From positions 1,116,001-1,180,000 of the forward strand of contig NZ_JANTYU010000001.1 of assembly GCF_024806835.1 (NCBI RefSeq): DNA of 64,000 bases. Direction: 5' to 3'. The stretch comes from Xanthomonas sp. 3793. Lineage in GTDB: Bacteria; Pseudomonadota; Gammaproteobacteria; Xanthomonadales; Xanthomonadaceae. Position numbers and translations under genes: made by a program. This document shows, in pieces, positions 1-9,106 of this stretch. Within the stretch, counting starts at the first letter, position 1. Every line of letters starts with the position of its first letter. The notes beneath the pieces are model-generated. The model was not told the origin of the DNA. It saw only the letters and a list, made by a program, of their open reading frames with translations, and did not search any database.

Positions 1-669
1 CGCAGCGACCTGACCCAGCTGGCGCAATGGCGCCTGGCGGCGCAGGAATACGGCATCGAGGCACGGCTGCTGTTTTTCGAAGCCAGCGATGAAGCGCTGA
101 TCAAACGCTATGCCGATACCCGCCGCCGTCATCCGCTGAGTCATCTGGGCTTGGCCTTGCCGGAGGCGATCACCCGCGAGCGCCAGTTGACCGAGCCACT
201 GCGCGCGCAGGCCGATGCCATCATCGACACCAGCACGCTCAACGTGCACCAGTTGCGTCGCCGGGTGGTCACCGAATTCGCGCTCGGCTCAAACGACCGG
301 CTGTCGCTGCTGTTCGAATCCTTCGCCTACAAGCGCGGCGTCCCGGCGGAGGCCGATTTCGTGTTCGATGCGCGCGTGCTGCCCAACCCGCATTGGGACC
401 CGGAGCTGCGCCCGCTGACCGGCCGCGATGCCGGCGTGCGCGACTATCTGGACAAGGAACCGGACGTGGTGCGCTACAGCGCGCAGATCGTGGATCTGCT
501 CGACACCTGGCTGCCGCGGCTCCGCAACGACACCCGCAGCTACGTGACCATCGCCTTCGGCTGCACCGGCGGCAAGCATCGCTCGGTCTACATGGCCGAA
601 CGCATGGCGCGGCATGCGCGCGAACAGGGCTGGCCGGAAGTGGCGACGTTTCATCGCGAGCAGGATTGA
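1..669 (+). CDS. rapZ: RapZ RNase adapter / nucleotide-binding protein, C-terminal part
   Basis: The reading frame is open from the first base and ends at TGA 667-669, so the N-terminal P-loop domain lies outside the window and only the last 222 residues are visible. The C-terminal domain carries the family signature [10 protein letters not shown] (codons from 559) and the phrase RRRHPLS near the start. In enterobacteria RapZ senses GlcN6P and directs RNase E to the small RNA GlmZ, and it is often encoded beside ptsN/hprK. Here it precedes the PTS genes, the arrangement usual in Xanthomonas. Whether the GlmZ role holds in this lineage cannot be seen. The identification rests on the C-terminal domain and gene context. 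Confidence 0.93.
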   Translation, partial: RSDLTQLAQWRLAAQEYGIEARLLFFEASDEALIKRYADTRRRHPLSHLGLALPEAITRERQLTEPLRAQADAIIDTSTLNVHQLRRRVVTEFALGSNDRLSLLFESFAYKRGVPAEADFVFDARVLPNPHWDPELRPLTGRDAGVRDYLDKEPDVVRYSAQIVDLLDTWLPRLRNDTRSYVTIAFGCTGGKHRSVYMAERMARHAREQGWPEVATFHREQD

Positions 670-1151
670 GTTGGGGCTGGGATTTGGGATTCGGGATTGG
701 GGATTCGTAACGGCGGGGTCCTGCGTGCTGGAACGTGCGTGGTTTGCTGGTGTGTACTGATGCGTTTGCCGGGGCGCGCATTGCCTGGGCTTGGCCGGGG
801 TTGATCGCGGGACTCGATGTATCTGGCGCGCTTTGTTGCGGCTTCGCTGGCTTGATGCGGTATCGCAGGCTGCACCGCTGCGACACGCGGATGCGCCTTT
901 AAACGTCCGCAGACCTTCGCTGCATCTGGACGTGTATGCGGCTGCGGGGTGCGAACTGCAGCGCTCGCTTGCGCTGCGTCCGGTAGCGACCTGATGCGCG
1001 TCACGGATCATGCGTCATATCCGCTACACCGCGCCTGCTGCGCGCCGCGCATACGCCCGATTGCCGCGGTCCTAAACGGCTATTCAGTTCGCAACGCATC
1101 GGTGCAGGCAAACGCTATCGCGCGGTCATGCCGACCTGTTAACGTTTCAGC
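670..1151. other. Intergenic region rapZ to PTS genes (482 bp)
   Basis: I see no convincing gene on either strand. It begins with a GGGATTN heptad array (679-706) just after the rapZ stop. The rest presumably holds the promoter of the PTS genes, but no clear -35/-10 pair stands out. Confidence 0.6.
679..706. repeat. Four tandem GGGATTN heptads (potential G-quadruplex)
   Basis: Four uninterrupted 7-bp units with last bases T, C, G, C, ten bases after the rapZ stop codon. They give four GGG tracts separated by 4-nt loops, a canonical intramolecular G-quadruplex pattern on the plus strand. GGG-based heptad repeats of this kind have been described as enriched in Xanthomonas genomes. Confidence 0.85.
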
Positions 1152-1544
1152 ATGGCCTGTGGCATTCTCCTCATTACTCATCCCGGCATCGGCGCAGCGT
1201 TGTTGAACGTGGCGACGGGGCTGCTGCGGCATTTGCCGTTGAAGACCGAAGCATTCGATGTGCCGTTCGATGCAGACCTGGACGCATTGTTGCCCCAGGC
1301 CTCGGCGGCGATGCGCCGGGTCGACAGCGGCGACGGCGTGCTGGTCATGACCGACCTGTATGGCGCAAGCCCCAGCAATCTCGCCAGCCGGTTGGCCAAG
1401 CTCGGCACGCCGGTCCGTCGGGTGTCCGCGCTGAGCCTGCCGATGCTGCTGCGGGTGATGAATTATCCCGAACAAGGTTTGCAGGAGCTGCCCGCCACCG
1501 CGGCGGCAGGCACCCGCAACGGAGCGATCATCGACGATGCTTGA
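1152..1544 (+). CDS. PTS EIIA component, mannose-type (regulatory)
   Basis: A 130-residue single-domain EIIA of the mannose/fructose (ManX N-terminal) family. The phosphorylatable histidine is His10 in LLITHPGIG, and the MTDLYGASPSN segment is typical of the family. No EIIB, EIIC or EIID gene follows. The next genes are HPr (8-bp overlap) and enzyme I, so this EIIA probably ends a phosphorelay that regulates rather than transports sugar. No strong Shine-Dalgarno precedes the ATG, which is the only sensible start before the His10 motif. Confidence 0.92.
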   Translation: MACGILLITHPGIGAALLNVATGLLRHLPLKTEAFDVPFDADLDALLPQASAAMRRVDSGDGVLVMTDLYGASPSNLASRLAKLGTPVRRVSALSLPMLLRVMNYPEQGLQELPATAAAGTRNGAIIDDA

Positions 1545-1806
1545 ACGCGAACTCATTGTGTCCAACCGACTCGGACTGCATGCGCGGGCGACCGCCAAGC
1601 TGGTGCAGACGTTGTCGTCCTATCGCAGCAACGCCACGCTGGCGGCCAAGGGCCGCGAGGTGAATGCCAAGAGCATCATGGGCGTGATGTTGCTGGCCGC
1701 AGGTCAAGGCACCAGCGTGGTGGTACGGCTGGATGGCGAAGACGAAGCGCAGGCCTTGCAGGCGTTGGTGGAGTTGTTCGAGCGTCGTTTCGACGAGGAC
1801 AGCTGA
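1537..1806 (+). CDS. ptsH: PTS phosphocarrier protein HPr
   Basis: An 89-residue HPr. His15 in RLGLHARAT accepts phosphate from enzyme I. Ser46 in NAKSIMGVM sits where HPr kinase/phosphorylase acts in organisms that have hprK, and proteobacteria with this PTS layout usually do. The start overlaps the end of the EIIA gene by 8 bp, which suggests translational coupling. Enzyme I starts 58 bp downstream, so the three genes form one transcription unit. Confidence 0.96.
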   Translation: MLERELIVSNRLGLHARATAKLVQTLSSYRSNATLAAKGREVNAKSIMGVMLLAAGQGTSVVVRLDGEDEAQALQALVELFERRFDEDS

Positions 1807-1864
1807 GCATGCGCGGCGTCGGTGCCAGTGCGACCGACACGGCGCCGCTGCGCCAGGCACGCGC

Positions 1865-3595
1865 ATGAGTCTGCGCCTGCGCGGACATGGCGCCTCGCGC
1901 GGCAATGCGCTCGGACGCGCGCGCGTGCGCCAGAGCCATACGCTGGAAGTGGCCGAACAGCGCGTGCCCGCCAACCAGGTGGAAACGCAGCTGCAGCGTC
2001 TGCACGTGGCGATCGAGGCGGCACGCACCGAGATGCAACAGCTGCGCGACCGCCTGCATGGCGCGCTAGCGCGCGAGGTCGGCGAGTTCCTCGAACTGCA
2101 TGCGCTGCTGCTCGACGACCCGGAGCTGCTGCAAGGCCTGGACGAGTTGATCCGCACCCACCGCTACAGCGCCGACTATGCCCTGCGCGTGCAGCGCGAC
2201 CGGCTGGCGGCAGTGTTCGATGGCATGGAAGACGCCTATCTCAAGAGCCGCATGGACGATCTGGATCACGTGATCGGCCGCATCCATGCGTTCTTGCACA
2301 AGCGTGCACCCGACCTCAAGGGCGTGGCTGGCGAAATCCTGGTCTGCGACAACGTGGCGCCGTCCGAGCTGGCGCAGTTGCAGGCGCAAGGCGTGGTCGG
2401 CATCGTCACCACCGCCGGCAGCGCGCTGTCGCACAGCGCGATCCTGGCGCGCAGCCTGCATCTGCCGCTGGTGGTCGGGGTCAGCGATGCGGTGCAGCGG
2501 ATCGACGATGGCGATGTGTTGATCGTCGATGCCGGTTCCGGCCAGGTCATCGTCGATCCCACGCCCGAGCATCTGCGCGACTACCGCGAGCGCCTGCGTG
2601 CGCTGGCCAAGGAACAGCGCGAACTCGGGCGACTGCGCTCCAAGCCCACGCGCACCCGCGACAACGTCGATATCACCCTGCTGGCCAATGCCGAGTCGCT
2701 GGAAGACGTGGCGCGCGCGCATGCGCTGGGCGCCAGCGGTCTGGGGCTGTATCGCACCGAATTCCTGTTCCTGCAGCGCAACGAGCTGCCGGACGAAGAC
2801 GAACAGTTCCACACCTACCGCGCCACCGTGCTGGGCATGAGCGGCCGCCCGGTCACCATCCGCACGCTGGATCTTGGCGCCGACAAGGCCGACCGCACCG
2901 GCCTGACCTTGAGCGACGAAGACAACCCGGCGCTGGGGTTGCGCGGCGTGCGGCTGTCGCTGGCGCGACCTGTGGTGGCGCAGGCGCAGTTGCGCGCGAT
3001 CCTGCGCGCATCCGGCTATGGGCCGGTGCGCATCCTGGTGCCGATGGTCAGCGGCCGCGAAGAAATCCTGTTGCTGCGCAAACAGCTGAAAAAGCTCACT
3101 GCGCAGCTGCGCGACGAAGGCCACGAGATTGCCGAGCACATTCCGCTGGGCGCGATGATCGAAGTGCCTGCTGCGGCCCTGGCGCTGGATTGCTTTATCG
3201 ACGACATCGACTTCCTGTCGATCGGCACCAACGATCTGGTGCAGTACCTGCTGGCGGTGGACCGCAACAACGAGGCGCTGGGCGAGTTGTATTCGCCATT
3301 GCATCCGGCGGTGTTGCGGCTGATCGCGCAGGTGATCGCCACCGGGCGCGCCTACGCCAAGCCGGTGGCGGTGTGCGGCGAGATTGCCGGCGACCCGCGC
3401 TTCGTGCCGATGCTGCTGGCGTTGGGGCTGACCGAATTCAGCCTGCATCCGGCCACCTTGCTGGAGGTGCGCCGCGCGGTCCGCGACATCCATCTGGCCG
3501 AGTTGCGCGTACAGGGCGAAAAACTGCTGCGTGCCCGCGACCGCAAGGGCATCGAGAAGTGGCTGGCCTGCAATGCGCAGGCCGTATTGCGTTAG
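1865..3595 (+). CDS. ptsI: PTS enzyme I (phosphoenolpyruvate-protein phosphotransferase)
   Basis: 576 residues from the ATG at 1865, close to the family length; longer in-frame starts would add an unrelated extension across the end of ptsH. It transfers phosphate from PEP to HPr. The N-terminal domain holds the swivelling active-site His190 in ALSHSAILARS. The C-terminal PEP-binding barrel shows LYRTEFLF, SIGTNDLVQYLLAVDR and the catalytic-cysteine motif VCGEIAGDP. It is the last gene of the EIIA-HPr-EI unit. No sugar-specific permease lies nearby, which supports a regulatory PTS. Confidence 0.96.
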   Translation: MSLRLRGHGASRGNALGRARVRQSHTLEVAEQRVPANQVETQLQRLHVAIEAARTEMQQLRDRLHGALAREVGEFLELHALLLDDPELLQGLDELIRTHRYSADYALRVQRDRLAAVFDGMEDAYLKSRMDDLDHVIGRIHAFLHKRAPDLKGVAGEILVCDNVAPSELAQLQAQGVVGIVTTAGSALSHSAILARSLHLPLVVGVSDAVQRIDDGDVLIVDAGSGQVIVDPTPEHLRDYRERLRALAKEQRELGRLRSKPTRTRDNVDITLLANAESLEDVARAHALGASGLGLYRTEFLFLQRNELPDEDEQFHTYRATVLGMSGRPVTIRTLDLGADKADRTGLTLSDEDNPALGLRGVRLSLARPVVAQAQLRAILRASGYGPVRILVPMVSGREEILLLRKQLKKLTAQLRDEGHEIAEHIPLGAMIEVPAAALALDCFIDDIDFLSIGTNDLVQYLLAVDRNNEALGELYSPLHPAVLRLIAQVIATGRAYAKPVAVCGEIAGDPRFVPMLLALGLTEFSLHPATLLEVRRAVRDIHLAELRVQGEKLLRARDRKGIEKWLACNAQAVLR

Positions 3596-3873
3596 CGCCA
3601 CAGGCGACTGATCGCCAGGATGCAACGCGTACGGCGACACGCAGAGTCGGCCACGCATGGCAGCTTGCACACGCTCCACGTCGTTCGTCCGCTGCGGCAA
3701 GCTCCCGCGCAATAGGCTCACCAATGCAAGGTGCATCCGGCATCGCTTCGGCAATCCGCATGCGCCTGGTCACGCCGCTGTATGTTTCGTCACCATGCGC
3801 AAGCGATAATGCGGTGCTGATCCAGCACCGCGTCTTCCACTGACGGCGCGTCCACTCTTCCGGGGAGCCGCGC

Positions 3874-5235
3874 ATGGCCGAAGCCGTCCGCCACGACAAG
3901 ACTGCGCGCCAGCTGCGATTGCTGTCCGACGCGCTGGATAGCGGACGCTTAGGGCCGGTACGCCGGCTGGTCAACACGCTGGCGCCGGCGGAGATCGGCA
4001 ACCTTCTCGAATCGCTGCCGCCCGGCAAGCGCGAAGTGGTGTGGGGCCTGGTCGACCCGGAAGACGACGGCGAAGTGCTGCTGCATGTCGGCGATGAAGT
4101 GCGCGAAAGCCTGCTGGCCGACATGGACACCGACGAGATCGTCGCCGCGGTCGAAGATCTGGACATCGACGATCTGGCCAACCTGGTCGAAGACCTGCCC
4201 GACACCGTCATCGACGAAGTGCTCAAGTCGATGGACCGCGAGAACCGCGAGCGCCTCGAGCAGGTGCTGTCGTATCCGGAAGACACCGCCGGCCGCCTGA
4301 TGAACCCGGACGTGGTGACGGTGCGCGCCGACGTCAACGTCGATGTGGTGCTGCGCTATCTGCGCCTGCGCGGCGAGCTGCCCGATCACACCGATCACCT
4401 GTATGTGGTGAGCCGTCGCCACCAGTATCTGGGCCGGGTATCGCTGGCCGCGCTGGTCACCCATGAAGACAGTACGCCGGTCAACCGCCTGATCGACGAC
4501 GAGCAACCGGCGATCGATGTGGGCGATGGCTCCGACGAAGTCGCGCGGCGCTTCTCCGACCACGACTGGATCTCCGCGCCGGTGGTGGACGACAACAACA
4601 TCCTGCTCGGCCGCATCACCATCGACGACGTGGTCGACATCATCCGCGAACAGGCCGAACACCAGGCCATGAGCGCAGCCGGCCTGGACGAGGACGAGGA
4701 CATGTTCAGCCCGGCGCGGCGCGCGTTCCGTCGCCGGCTGATCTGGCTGGGCATCAACCTGTGCACCGCGTTTCTGGCCTCCAGCGTGGTCAGCCGTTTC
4801 GAAGGCACCATCGAAAAACTGGTGGCGCTGGCGGCATTGATGCCGATCGTGGCCGGCATGGGCGGCAACGCCGGCACCCAGGTGCTGGCGCTGATGGTGC
4901 GCGGCCTGGCGCTGGGGCAGATCGGCTCGTCCAACGTGATGACCCTGCTCAAGAAGGAGCTCACCGTTGCGCTGATCAACGGGCTGTGTCTGGGCGTGGG
5001 GCTTGGGCTGATCGTACTGGCCTGGTTCGGCCAGCCGATGCTGTCGCTGGTGATCGGCACTGCGCTGACCTTGAACATGCTCACTGCTGCCTTCGGCGGC
5101 GTCCTGGTGCCGGTGACGCTCAAACGGCTGGGCTTCGACCCGGCCCTGGCCGGCGGCGTGATCCTGACCACGCTGACCGACGTGATGGGCTTTTTGAGCT
5201 TCCTGGGCCTGGCCACATTGATCCTGATGCCGTGA
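3874..5235 (+). CDS. mgtE: Magnesium transporter MgtE
   Basis: 453 residues: an acidic cytoplasmic MgtE-N superhelical domain (about 20-125), a pair of CBS domains (about 130-255) and a C-terminal five-helix membrane channel (about 285-453) with the conserved GMGGNAGTQ motif near residue 330. The family mediates gated Mg2+ uptake, with N and CBS domains sensing cytosolic Mg2+. A good Shine-Dalgarno (GGGGAG) precedes the ATG. A GATAAT element at 3805-3810 could be the -10, with no clear -35. The gene lies 278 bp after ptsI and is probably separately transcribed. Confidence 0.94.
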   Translation: MAEAVRHDKTARQLRLLSDALDSGRLGPVRRLVNTLAPAEIGNLLESLPPGKREVVWGLVDPEDDGEVLLHVGDEVRESLLADMDTDEIVAAVEDLDIDDLANLVEDLPDTVIDEVLKSMDRENRERLEQVLSYPEDTAGRLMNPDVVTVRADVNVDVVLRYLRLRGELPDHTDHLYVVSRRHQYLGRVSLAALVTHEDSTPVNRLIDDEQPAIDVGDGSDEVARRFSDHDWISAPVVDDNNILLGRITIDDVVDIIREQAEHQAMSAAGLDEDEDMFSPARRAFRRRLIWLGINLCTAFLASSVVSRFEGTIEKLVALAALMPIVAGMGGNAGTQVLALMVRGLALGQIGSSNVMTLLKKELTVALINGLCLGVGLGLIVLAWFGQPMLSLVIGTALTLNMLTAAFGGVLVPVTLKRLGFDPALAGGVILTTLTDVMGFLSFLGLATLILMP

Positions 5236-5385
5236 GCGCGTGCGCCCGGCCGCATGCACATGCAGTGCATGCGCCACCAAGAATGAAGGGCCGCATGACG
5301 CATCCACATCTCCCGCCGCACCGCGACGTGCCAGCACACCTGCATGCGGCGATACTGCAGCCTGCTGATCGATGGGGAGTGCTGC

Positions 5386-6183
5386 GTGATCGTTCGTTGC
5401 GTCTTGTTTGGAATTCTTGCGCTGGTGCTTGCCGGTTGTTCCAGCATGGCTGAGCGCCAGCACGAAGGGCGGCGCGGCCACTTCGTCGCCCGCACCCTGC
5501 AGCTGGAGGGCCGGCTATACCGCTACCAGGTGTTCGTGCCGGCTGCCAAGACGCCGCAGCCACGGCCGATCGTGCTGTTCCTGCACGGCTCGGGCGAGCG
5601 CGGCGACAACGGGCGCGACCAGGCCGAGGTCGGCGTCGGCCCCTACCTCAGCGAACACACCGCCGACTTCCCGGCGCTGGTGGTATTGCCGCAGGTGCCC
5701 GACGACGAGGAATGGCTGGGCGTCAATGCACGCATGGCGATCGCCGCGCTGGATGCGGCCAGCGCCGAGTTCGCTGCCGACCCGCAACGCACCTACCTCA
5801 CCGGCATTTCGATGGGCGGCTACGGCGCGTGGGAAATCGGGCTGATGCAGCCGCAGCGATTTGCCGCGATCGTGCCGGTCTGCGGCGCGCTCAAGGCGCC
5901 ACGCGACGAGCGCCGCACGCTGTATGTCAGCCTGGTCGCCAAGGAAGCCGACCCGTACACGGCAGCGGTCACCCAGCTCAAGCACGTGCCGATCTGGACG
6001 TTTCATGGCGCCAAGGACACCTCCGTTCCACCGCACGACGATCGCGCGCTGTACCGCGCCGCAAAGGGCGTGGGCGCCAACCTGCGCTACAGCGAGTATC
6101 CCGAAGGCAACCACAACGTCTGGGACGTGACCTATGCGGACCCGGCGATGTGGGAGTGGATGTTCAAGCAGCGCCTGCGCTGA
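5386..6183 (+). CDS. Secreted lipoprotein alpha/beta-hydrolase (esterase/phospholipase family)
   Basis: The GTG at 5386 is preferred because GGGGAG lies just upstream and the protein then begins with a lipoprotein signal peptide ending in the lipobox LAGC; an in-frame ATG at 5344 would bury it. The 265-residue product is a predicted-peptidase/carboxylesterase-type alpha/beta-hydrolase. It has an oxyanion-hole HGSGERG, nucleophile Ser142 in GISMGGYGAW, Asp211 in GAKDTSVPP and His243 in EGNHNVWD. The order matches fused esterase domains of polysaccharide-degrading organisms. Substrate unknown; an ester on plant cell-wall material is a guess. Confidence 0.85.
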   Translation: MIVRCVLFGILALVLAGCSSMAERQHEGRRGHFVARTLQLEGRLYRYQVFVPAAKTPQPRPIVLFLHGSGERGDNGRDQAEVGVGPYLSEHTADFPALVVLPQVPDDEEWLGVNARMAIAALDAASAEFAADPQRTYLTGISMGGYGAWEIGLMQPQRFAAIVPVCGALKAPRDERRTLYVSLVAKEADPYTAAVTQLKHVPIWTFHGAKDTSVPPHDDRALYRAAKGVGANLRYSEYPEGNHNVWDVTYADPAMWEWMFKQRLR

Positions 6184-6199
6184 GCGTATTGCGGCGGGC

Positions 6200-6233
6200 G
6201 CGCCCCCCGCGCGCTCGGCCGCGTGGGGGGCGC
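6200..6233. terminator. Strong GC hairpin after the esterase gene
   Basis: GCGCCCCCC (6200-6208) pairs with GGGGGGCGC (6225-6233) across a 16-nt loop. It lies between the convergent esterase and cydB genes and may serve both. No T-run follows, so it is terminator-like rather than a canonical intrinsic terminator. Confidence 0.45.
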
Positions 6234-6347
6234 CGCAGCGAAGGCGAAGCCCGGCCGCGATCATGCCGGCACTTGTCCGGGGTCATCGCACGCTGCGCCT
6301 GCCGCTGGGTTCTACCGGCGCAGCACGCGACGCGACAACCGCTGCCA

Positions 6348-7364
6348 TCAATGGTGGTAGCCGGTCTCGGCGGTGATCTTGCCGCGGAACACCCGGTACG
6401 ACCACACCGTGTAGCCCAGGATCAGCGGCAACAACATCACCAACCCCACCAACGCGAACAGTTGCGAGGACGGCGGCGCTGCCGCCTGCCAGATGGTGTA
6501 CACCGGCGGCACCAGATACGGCCACATGCCCAGCACCAGGCCCAGGAACCCGAGGACGAACAGGCCCATCGCCAGCAGGAACGGCGCCGTGTCCGCTCGC
6601 TCCGGCGCGGTCGAGCGCCATAGCGCATAGCCCACCACCGCAACCAGTACCGGCACCGGCATCAGCCACAGGTAATGGGCGTCGTTGAACCAGCGATCCA
6701 TCACATGCGATTGCAGCGATGGCAGCCACGCGCTGACCAGGCCGATAAAGACCAGTACGCTGAGGGTCAATGGCCGGCTCAACTGACGCGCAAGCGCGTG
6801 CACATGGCCTTCGGTCTTGAGGATCAACCAGGTGCTGCCGAGCAGCGCATAACCGAACACCAAGGCCGCGCCGGTCAGCATCGCGAACGGGCTGAACCAG
6901 CCCCAGATCCCGCCGACATAGCGGTCGTTCTCGATCGGCAGGCCCTGCACCAGCGCGCCCAGGATCACCCCCTGCGCGAAGGTGGCCAGGATCGAGCCGG
7001 CAGCAAACGCATTGCTCCATAACCGCCGCGAACGCTGCGCCTTGAAGCGGAACTCGAACGCCACGCCGCGGAACACCAGCGCCATCACCATCAGCAATAC
7101 CGGCAGGTACAGCGCCGACAGGATCACCGCGTACGCCTTGGGAAACGCCGCCAACAACCCTGCCCCGCCCAGCACCAGCCAGGTTTCGTTGCCGTCCCAG
7201 ATCGGCGCGGCGGTGTTCATCATCAGGTCCAGCTGTGCCTCGTCGCTGCGAAACGGCGCCAGGATGCCGATGCCGAGCACAAAGCCGTCCAGCACCACGT
7301 ACATCAGCACCCCGAAGCCGATCACTGCGAACCAGGCCACGGGCAGGAAGGTCGTCATGTCCAT
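6348..7364 (-). CDS. cydB: Quinol oxidase subunit II, cyanide-insensitive (CydB/CioB) type
   Basis: 338 residues with about eight membrane segments. The start MDMTTFLPVAWF is chosen because its ATG overlaps the cydA stop codon (TGATG), a sign of translational coupling. Family marks include the N-terminal VLDGFVLGIGIL helix and WDGNETWLVLGG. At about 338 residues it is shorter than E. coli CydB and fits the CioB group. With CydA it forms a quinol:O2 oxidoreductase that does not pump protons and works at low oxygen or when haem-copper oxidases are inhibited. No CydX-like or DUF2474 micro-protein is evident downstream. Confidence 0.92.
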   Translation of the reverse strand: MDMTTFLPVAWFAVIGFGVLMYVVLDGFVLGIGILAPFRSDEAQLDLMMNTAAPIWDGNETWLVLGGAGLLAAFPKAYAVILSALYLPVLLMVMALVFRGVAFEFRFKAQRSRRLWSNAFAAGSILATFAQGVILGALVQGLPIENDRYVGGIWGWFSPFAMLTGAALVFGYALLGSTWLILKTEGHVHALARQLSRPLTLSVLVFIGLVSAWLPSLQSHVMDRWFNDAHYLWLMPVPVLVAVVGYALWRSTAPERADTAPFLLAMGLFVLGFLGLVLGMWPYLVPPVYTIWQAAAPPSSQLFALVGLVMLLPLILGYTVWSYRVFRGKITAETGYHH

Positions 7365-8761
7365 CACGCAGCTCCATCGATCGTTTCGTCGGCTGCAGAC
7401 AGCGGCCGTGCGGGTGTGTGTTCGCCGTGGTCCAGCTGCGGCGCATCGTGCGGCGTCGGCCCGATCTTGCCGATCTTGACCAGGTACCAGATGCCCCAGC
7501 CGAACACGAACGCATAGCCGGCCACGTACACCGACAACGAGATGGCGGTCATCAGCGCCGACTGCGGGCCCACGGCGTCGGCAGTGCGCAGCAGCCCGTA
7601 GACCACATACGGCTGGCGGCCCATTTCGGTAACGAACCAGCCGGAAATCAGCGCAATGAAGCCGCTCGGCAGCATCCAGCGCCAAGTGGCCAGCAACCAG
7701 CGCCACTGCACCAGCGTGCCGCGCCACAACGCGAACGCCGACACCCAGGCCACCAGCAGCATCAGCGAGCCGATCCCCACCATGATGCGGAAGGCGAAGA
7801 ACACCGGCGTCACCGGCGGGCGGTCGGCCGCTGGCACCGAGGTCAGCGGCGCGATGTTGCCGTCCAGGCTATGGGTCAGAATCAGGCTGCCCAGGCGCGG
7901 AATCGCCACCTCGTAGTCGTTACGCGCGGCCTGCGCATTGGGCACCGCAAACACCACCAGCGGAAATCCCTTGCCCGGTTCTTCGGCGTGCCAGTGCGCT
8001 TCCATCGCCGCGATCTTCATCGGCTGATGCTTGAGCGTATTCAAGCCATGCATGTCGCCAACGAAGATCTGCAACGGCACGGTGATGGCCGCAAACACCA
8101 CCGCCAGCTTGAGCATGCGCAGGCCAGCCTCGCGGTGCACGCCCCGATGCAGATACCACGCTCCCACCGCACCCACCGCGAAACAGGTGGTGATGAACGA
8201 GCCCAGCGCCATGTGCGCGAGCCGATACGGGAATGAAGGATTGAAGATGATCTTCAACCAGTCGACCGGGTGCACGATGCCGTCGATCACCTCGTAGCCG
8301 GCCGGCGTCTGCAGCCAGCTGTTGGAGGAGAGGATCCAGAACGTGGAAAACAGCGTGCCCAGCGCCACCATGCAAGTGGCAAAGAAGTGCAGGCGCTCGG
8401 AAATGCGCCCCCAGCCGAACATCATCACGCCCAGGAAACTGGCTTCGAGAAAGAAGGCGGTGAGCACTTCGTAGCTCAGCAGCGGCCCGATCACCCCGCC
8501 CGCAATGCGGCTCAGCTCCGGCCAGTTGGCGCCGAACTGGAAGGCCATCACGATGCCGCTGACCACGCCCATGCCGAACGACACGGCGAAGATCTTCTGC
8601 CAGAAGAAATACAGCTCGCGCCAGACCGGCAGGCGCGTTCGCAACCAACGCCATTCCAGGAAGGCCAACAGGCTGGACAGCCCGATGGTGAAGGCTGGAA
8701 ACAACACGTGGAAGGCGATGACGAATCCGAACTGGAGACGCGACAGCAGCAGGGCGTCCAT
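7364..8761 (-). CDS. cydA: Quinol oxidase subunit I, cyanide-insensitive (CydA/CioA) type
   Basis: 465 residues from MDALLLSRLQFGF; GGAG lies about ten bases upstream. It holds the haems and quinol site. Visible marks are His18 in AFHVLFPAFTIG (haem ligand), GANWPELSRIAGGV, and WFVTEMGRQPYVVYG for the GRQP helix. The Q-loop between KHQPMKIAAMEAHW and the following helix is short, which with the overall length indicates the CIO branch rather than E. coli bd-I. It is first in a two-gene minus-strand operon with cydB; cydDC assembly genes are not in the window. Confidence 0.93.
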   Translation of the reverse strand: MDALLLSRLQFGFVIAFHVLFPAFTIGLSSLLAFLEWRWLRTRLPVWRELYFFWQKIFAVSFGMGVVSGIVMAFQFGANWPELSRIAGGVIGPLLSYEVLTAFFLEASFLGVMMFGWGRISERLHFFATCMVALGTLFSTFWILSSNSWLQTPAGYEVIDGIVHPVDWLKIIFNPSFPYRLAHMALGSFITTCFAVGAVGAWYLHRGVHREAGLRMLKLAVVFAAITVPLQIFVGDMHGLNTLKHQPMKIAAMEAHWHAEEPGKGFPLVVFAVPNAQAARNDYEVAIPRLGSLILTHSLDGNIAPLTSVPAADRPPVTPVFFAFRIMVGIGSLMLLVAWVSAFALWRGTLVQWRWLLATWRWMLPSGFIALISGWFVTEMGRQPYVVYGLLRTADAVGPQSALMTAISLSVYVAGYAFVFGWGIWYLVKIGKIGPTPHDAPQLDHGEHTPARPLSAADETIDGAA

Positions 8762-9106
8762 GGAGAGTGCTCCAGGAAAAAGGAAGGCAGCCACGCCAGC
8801 GAGGCGGCGAGCGAGCCCCGACGATTTGCGCCGTCGGGGAGCATCACCGCAACGCTGTCGCGCCACACCGCAATGGTAGTGACGCTCGCGTCCGTTCCCG
8901 ATGCGACACGGCGTCGCATCTGCGGCAAAAGGTCGCGCTTGCGCTACCGCCCGATGCCACTTTCCAGCCTGCGACACCTACATATCTTCCCGGCCGCGCC
9001 AGGCAGTCGGGCGACCAGCGTCCGCAGCAGCGCGCCTGCGCGCGATGAGCGCTACCGGTGATGCGCTGTCGCGCGCAAGCGCACTCCTGCGTAGCGCTGC
9101 GGTCGC
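8762..9106. other. Intergenic region between cydA and amino-acid permease (345 bp)
   Basis: It contains the cydA promoter region and the 3' end region of the minus-strand permease. No gene is recognisable. No FNR-type dyad (TTGAT-N4-ATCAA) is visible. One clean inverted repeat lies at 8900-8920. Confidence 0.55.
8900..8920. promoter_or_regulatory. Inverted repeat upstream of cydA, candidate operator
   Basis: GATGCGAC and GTCGCATC form a perfect 8-bp dyad with a 5-bp spacer, about 140 bp upstream of the cydA start. It could be an operator or a small hairpin; the cognate regulator is unknown. Confidence 0.35.

Noticed and set aside
269..1011. Long minus-strand open frames over rapZ and its downstream gap
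   Set aside because: High-GC shadow frames: rapZ on the plus strand has clear family motifs, and the minus products are Arg/Pro/Ala-rich without resemblance to known families.
1822..3843. 673-codon plus-strand open frame overlapping ptsI
   Set aside because: Shadow of ptsI in another frame; the product is Arg/Gly/Ala-rich low complexity, whereas enzyme I motifs lie in the frame starting at 1865.
6283..6347. Short frame after cydB considered as a CydX-like micro-subunit
   Set aside because: The product is basic and not hydrophobic, with no Trp-containing helix; it continues a longer shadow frame.
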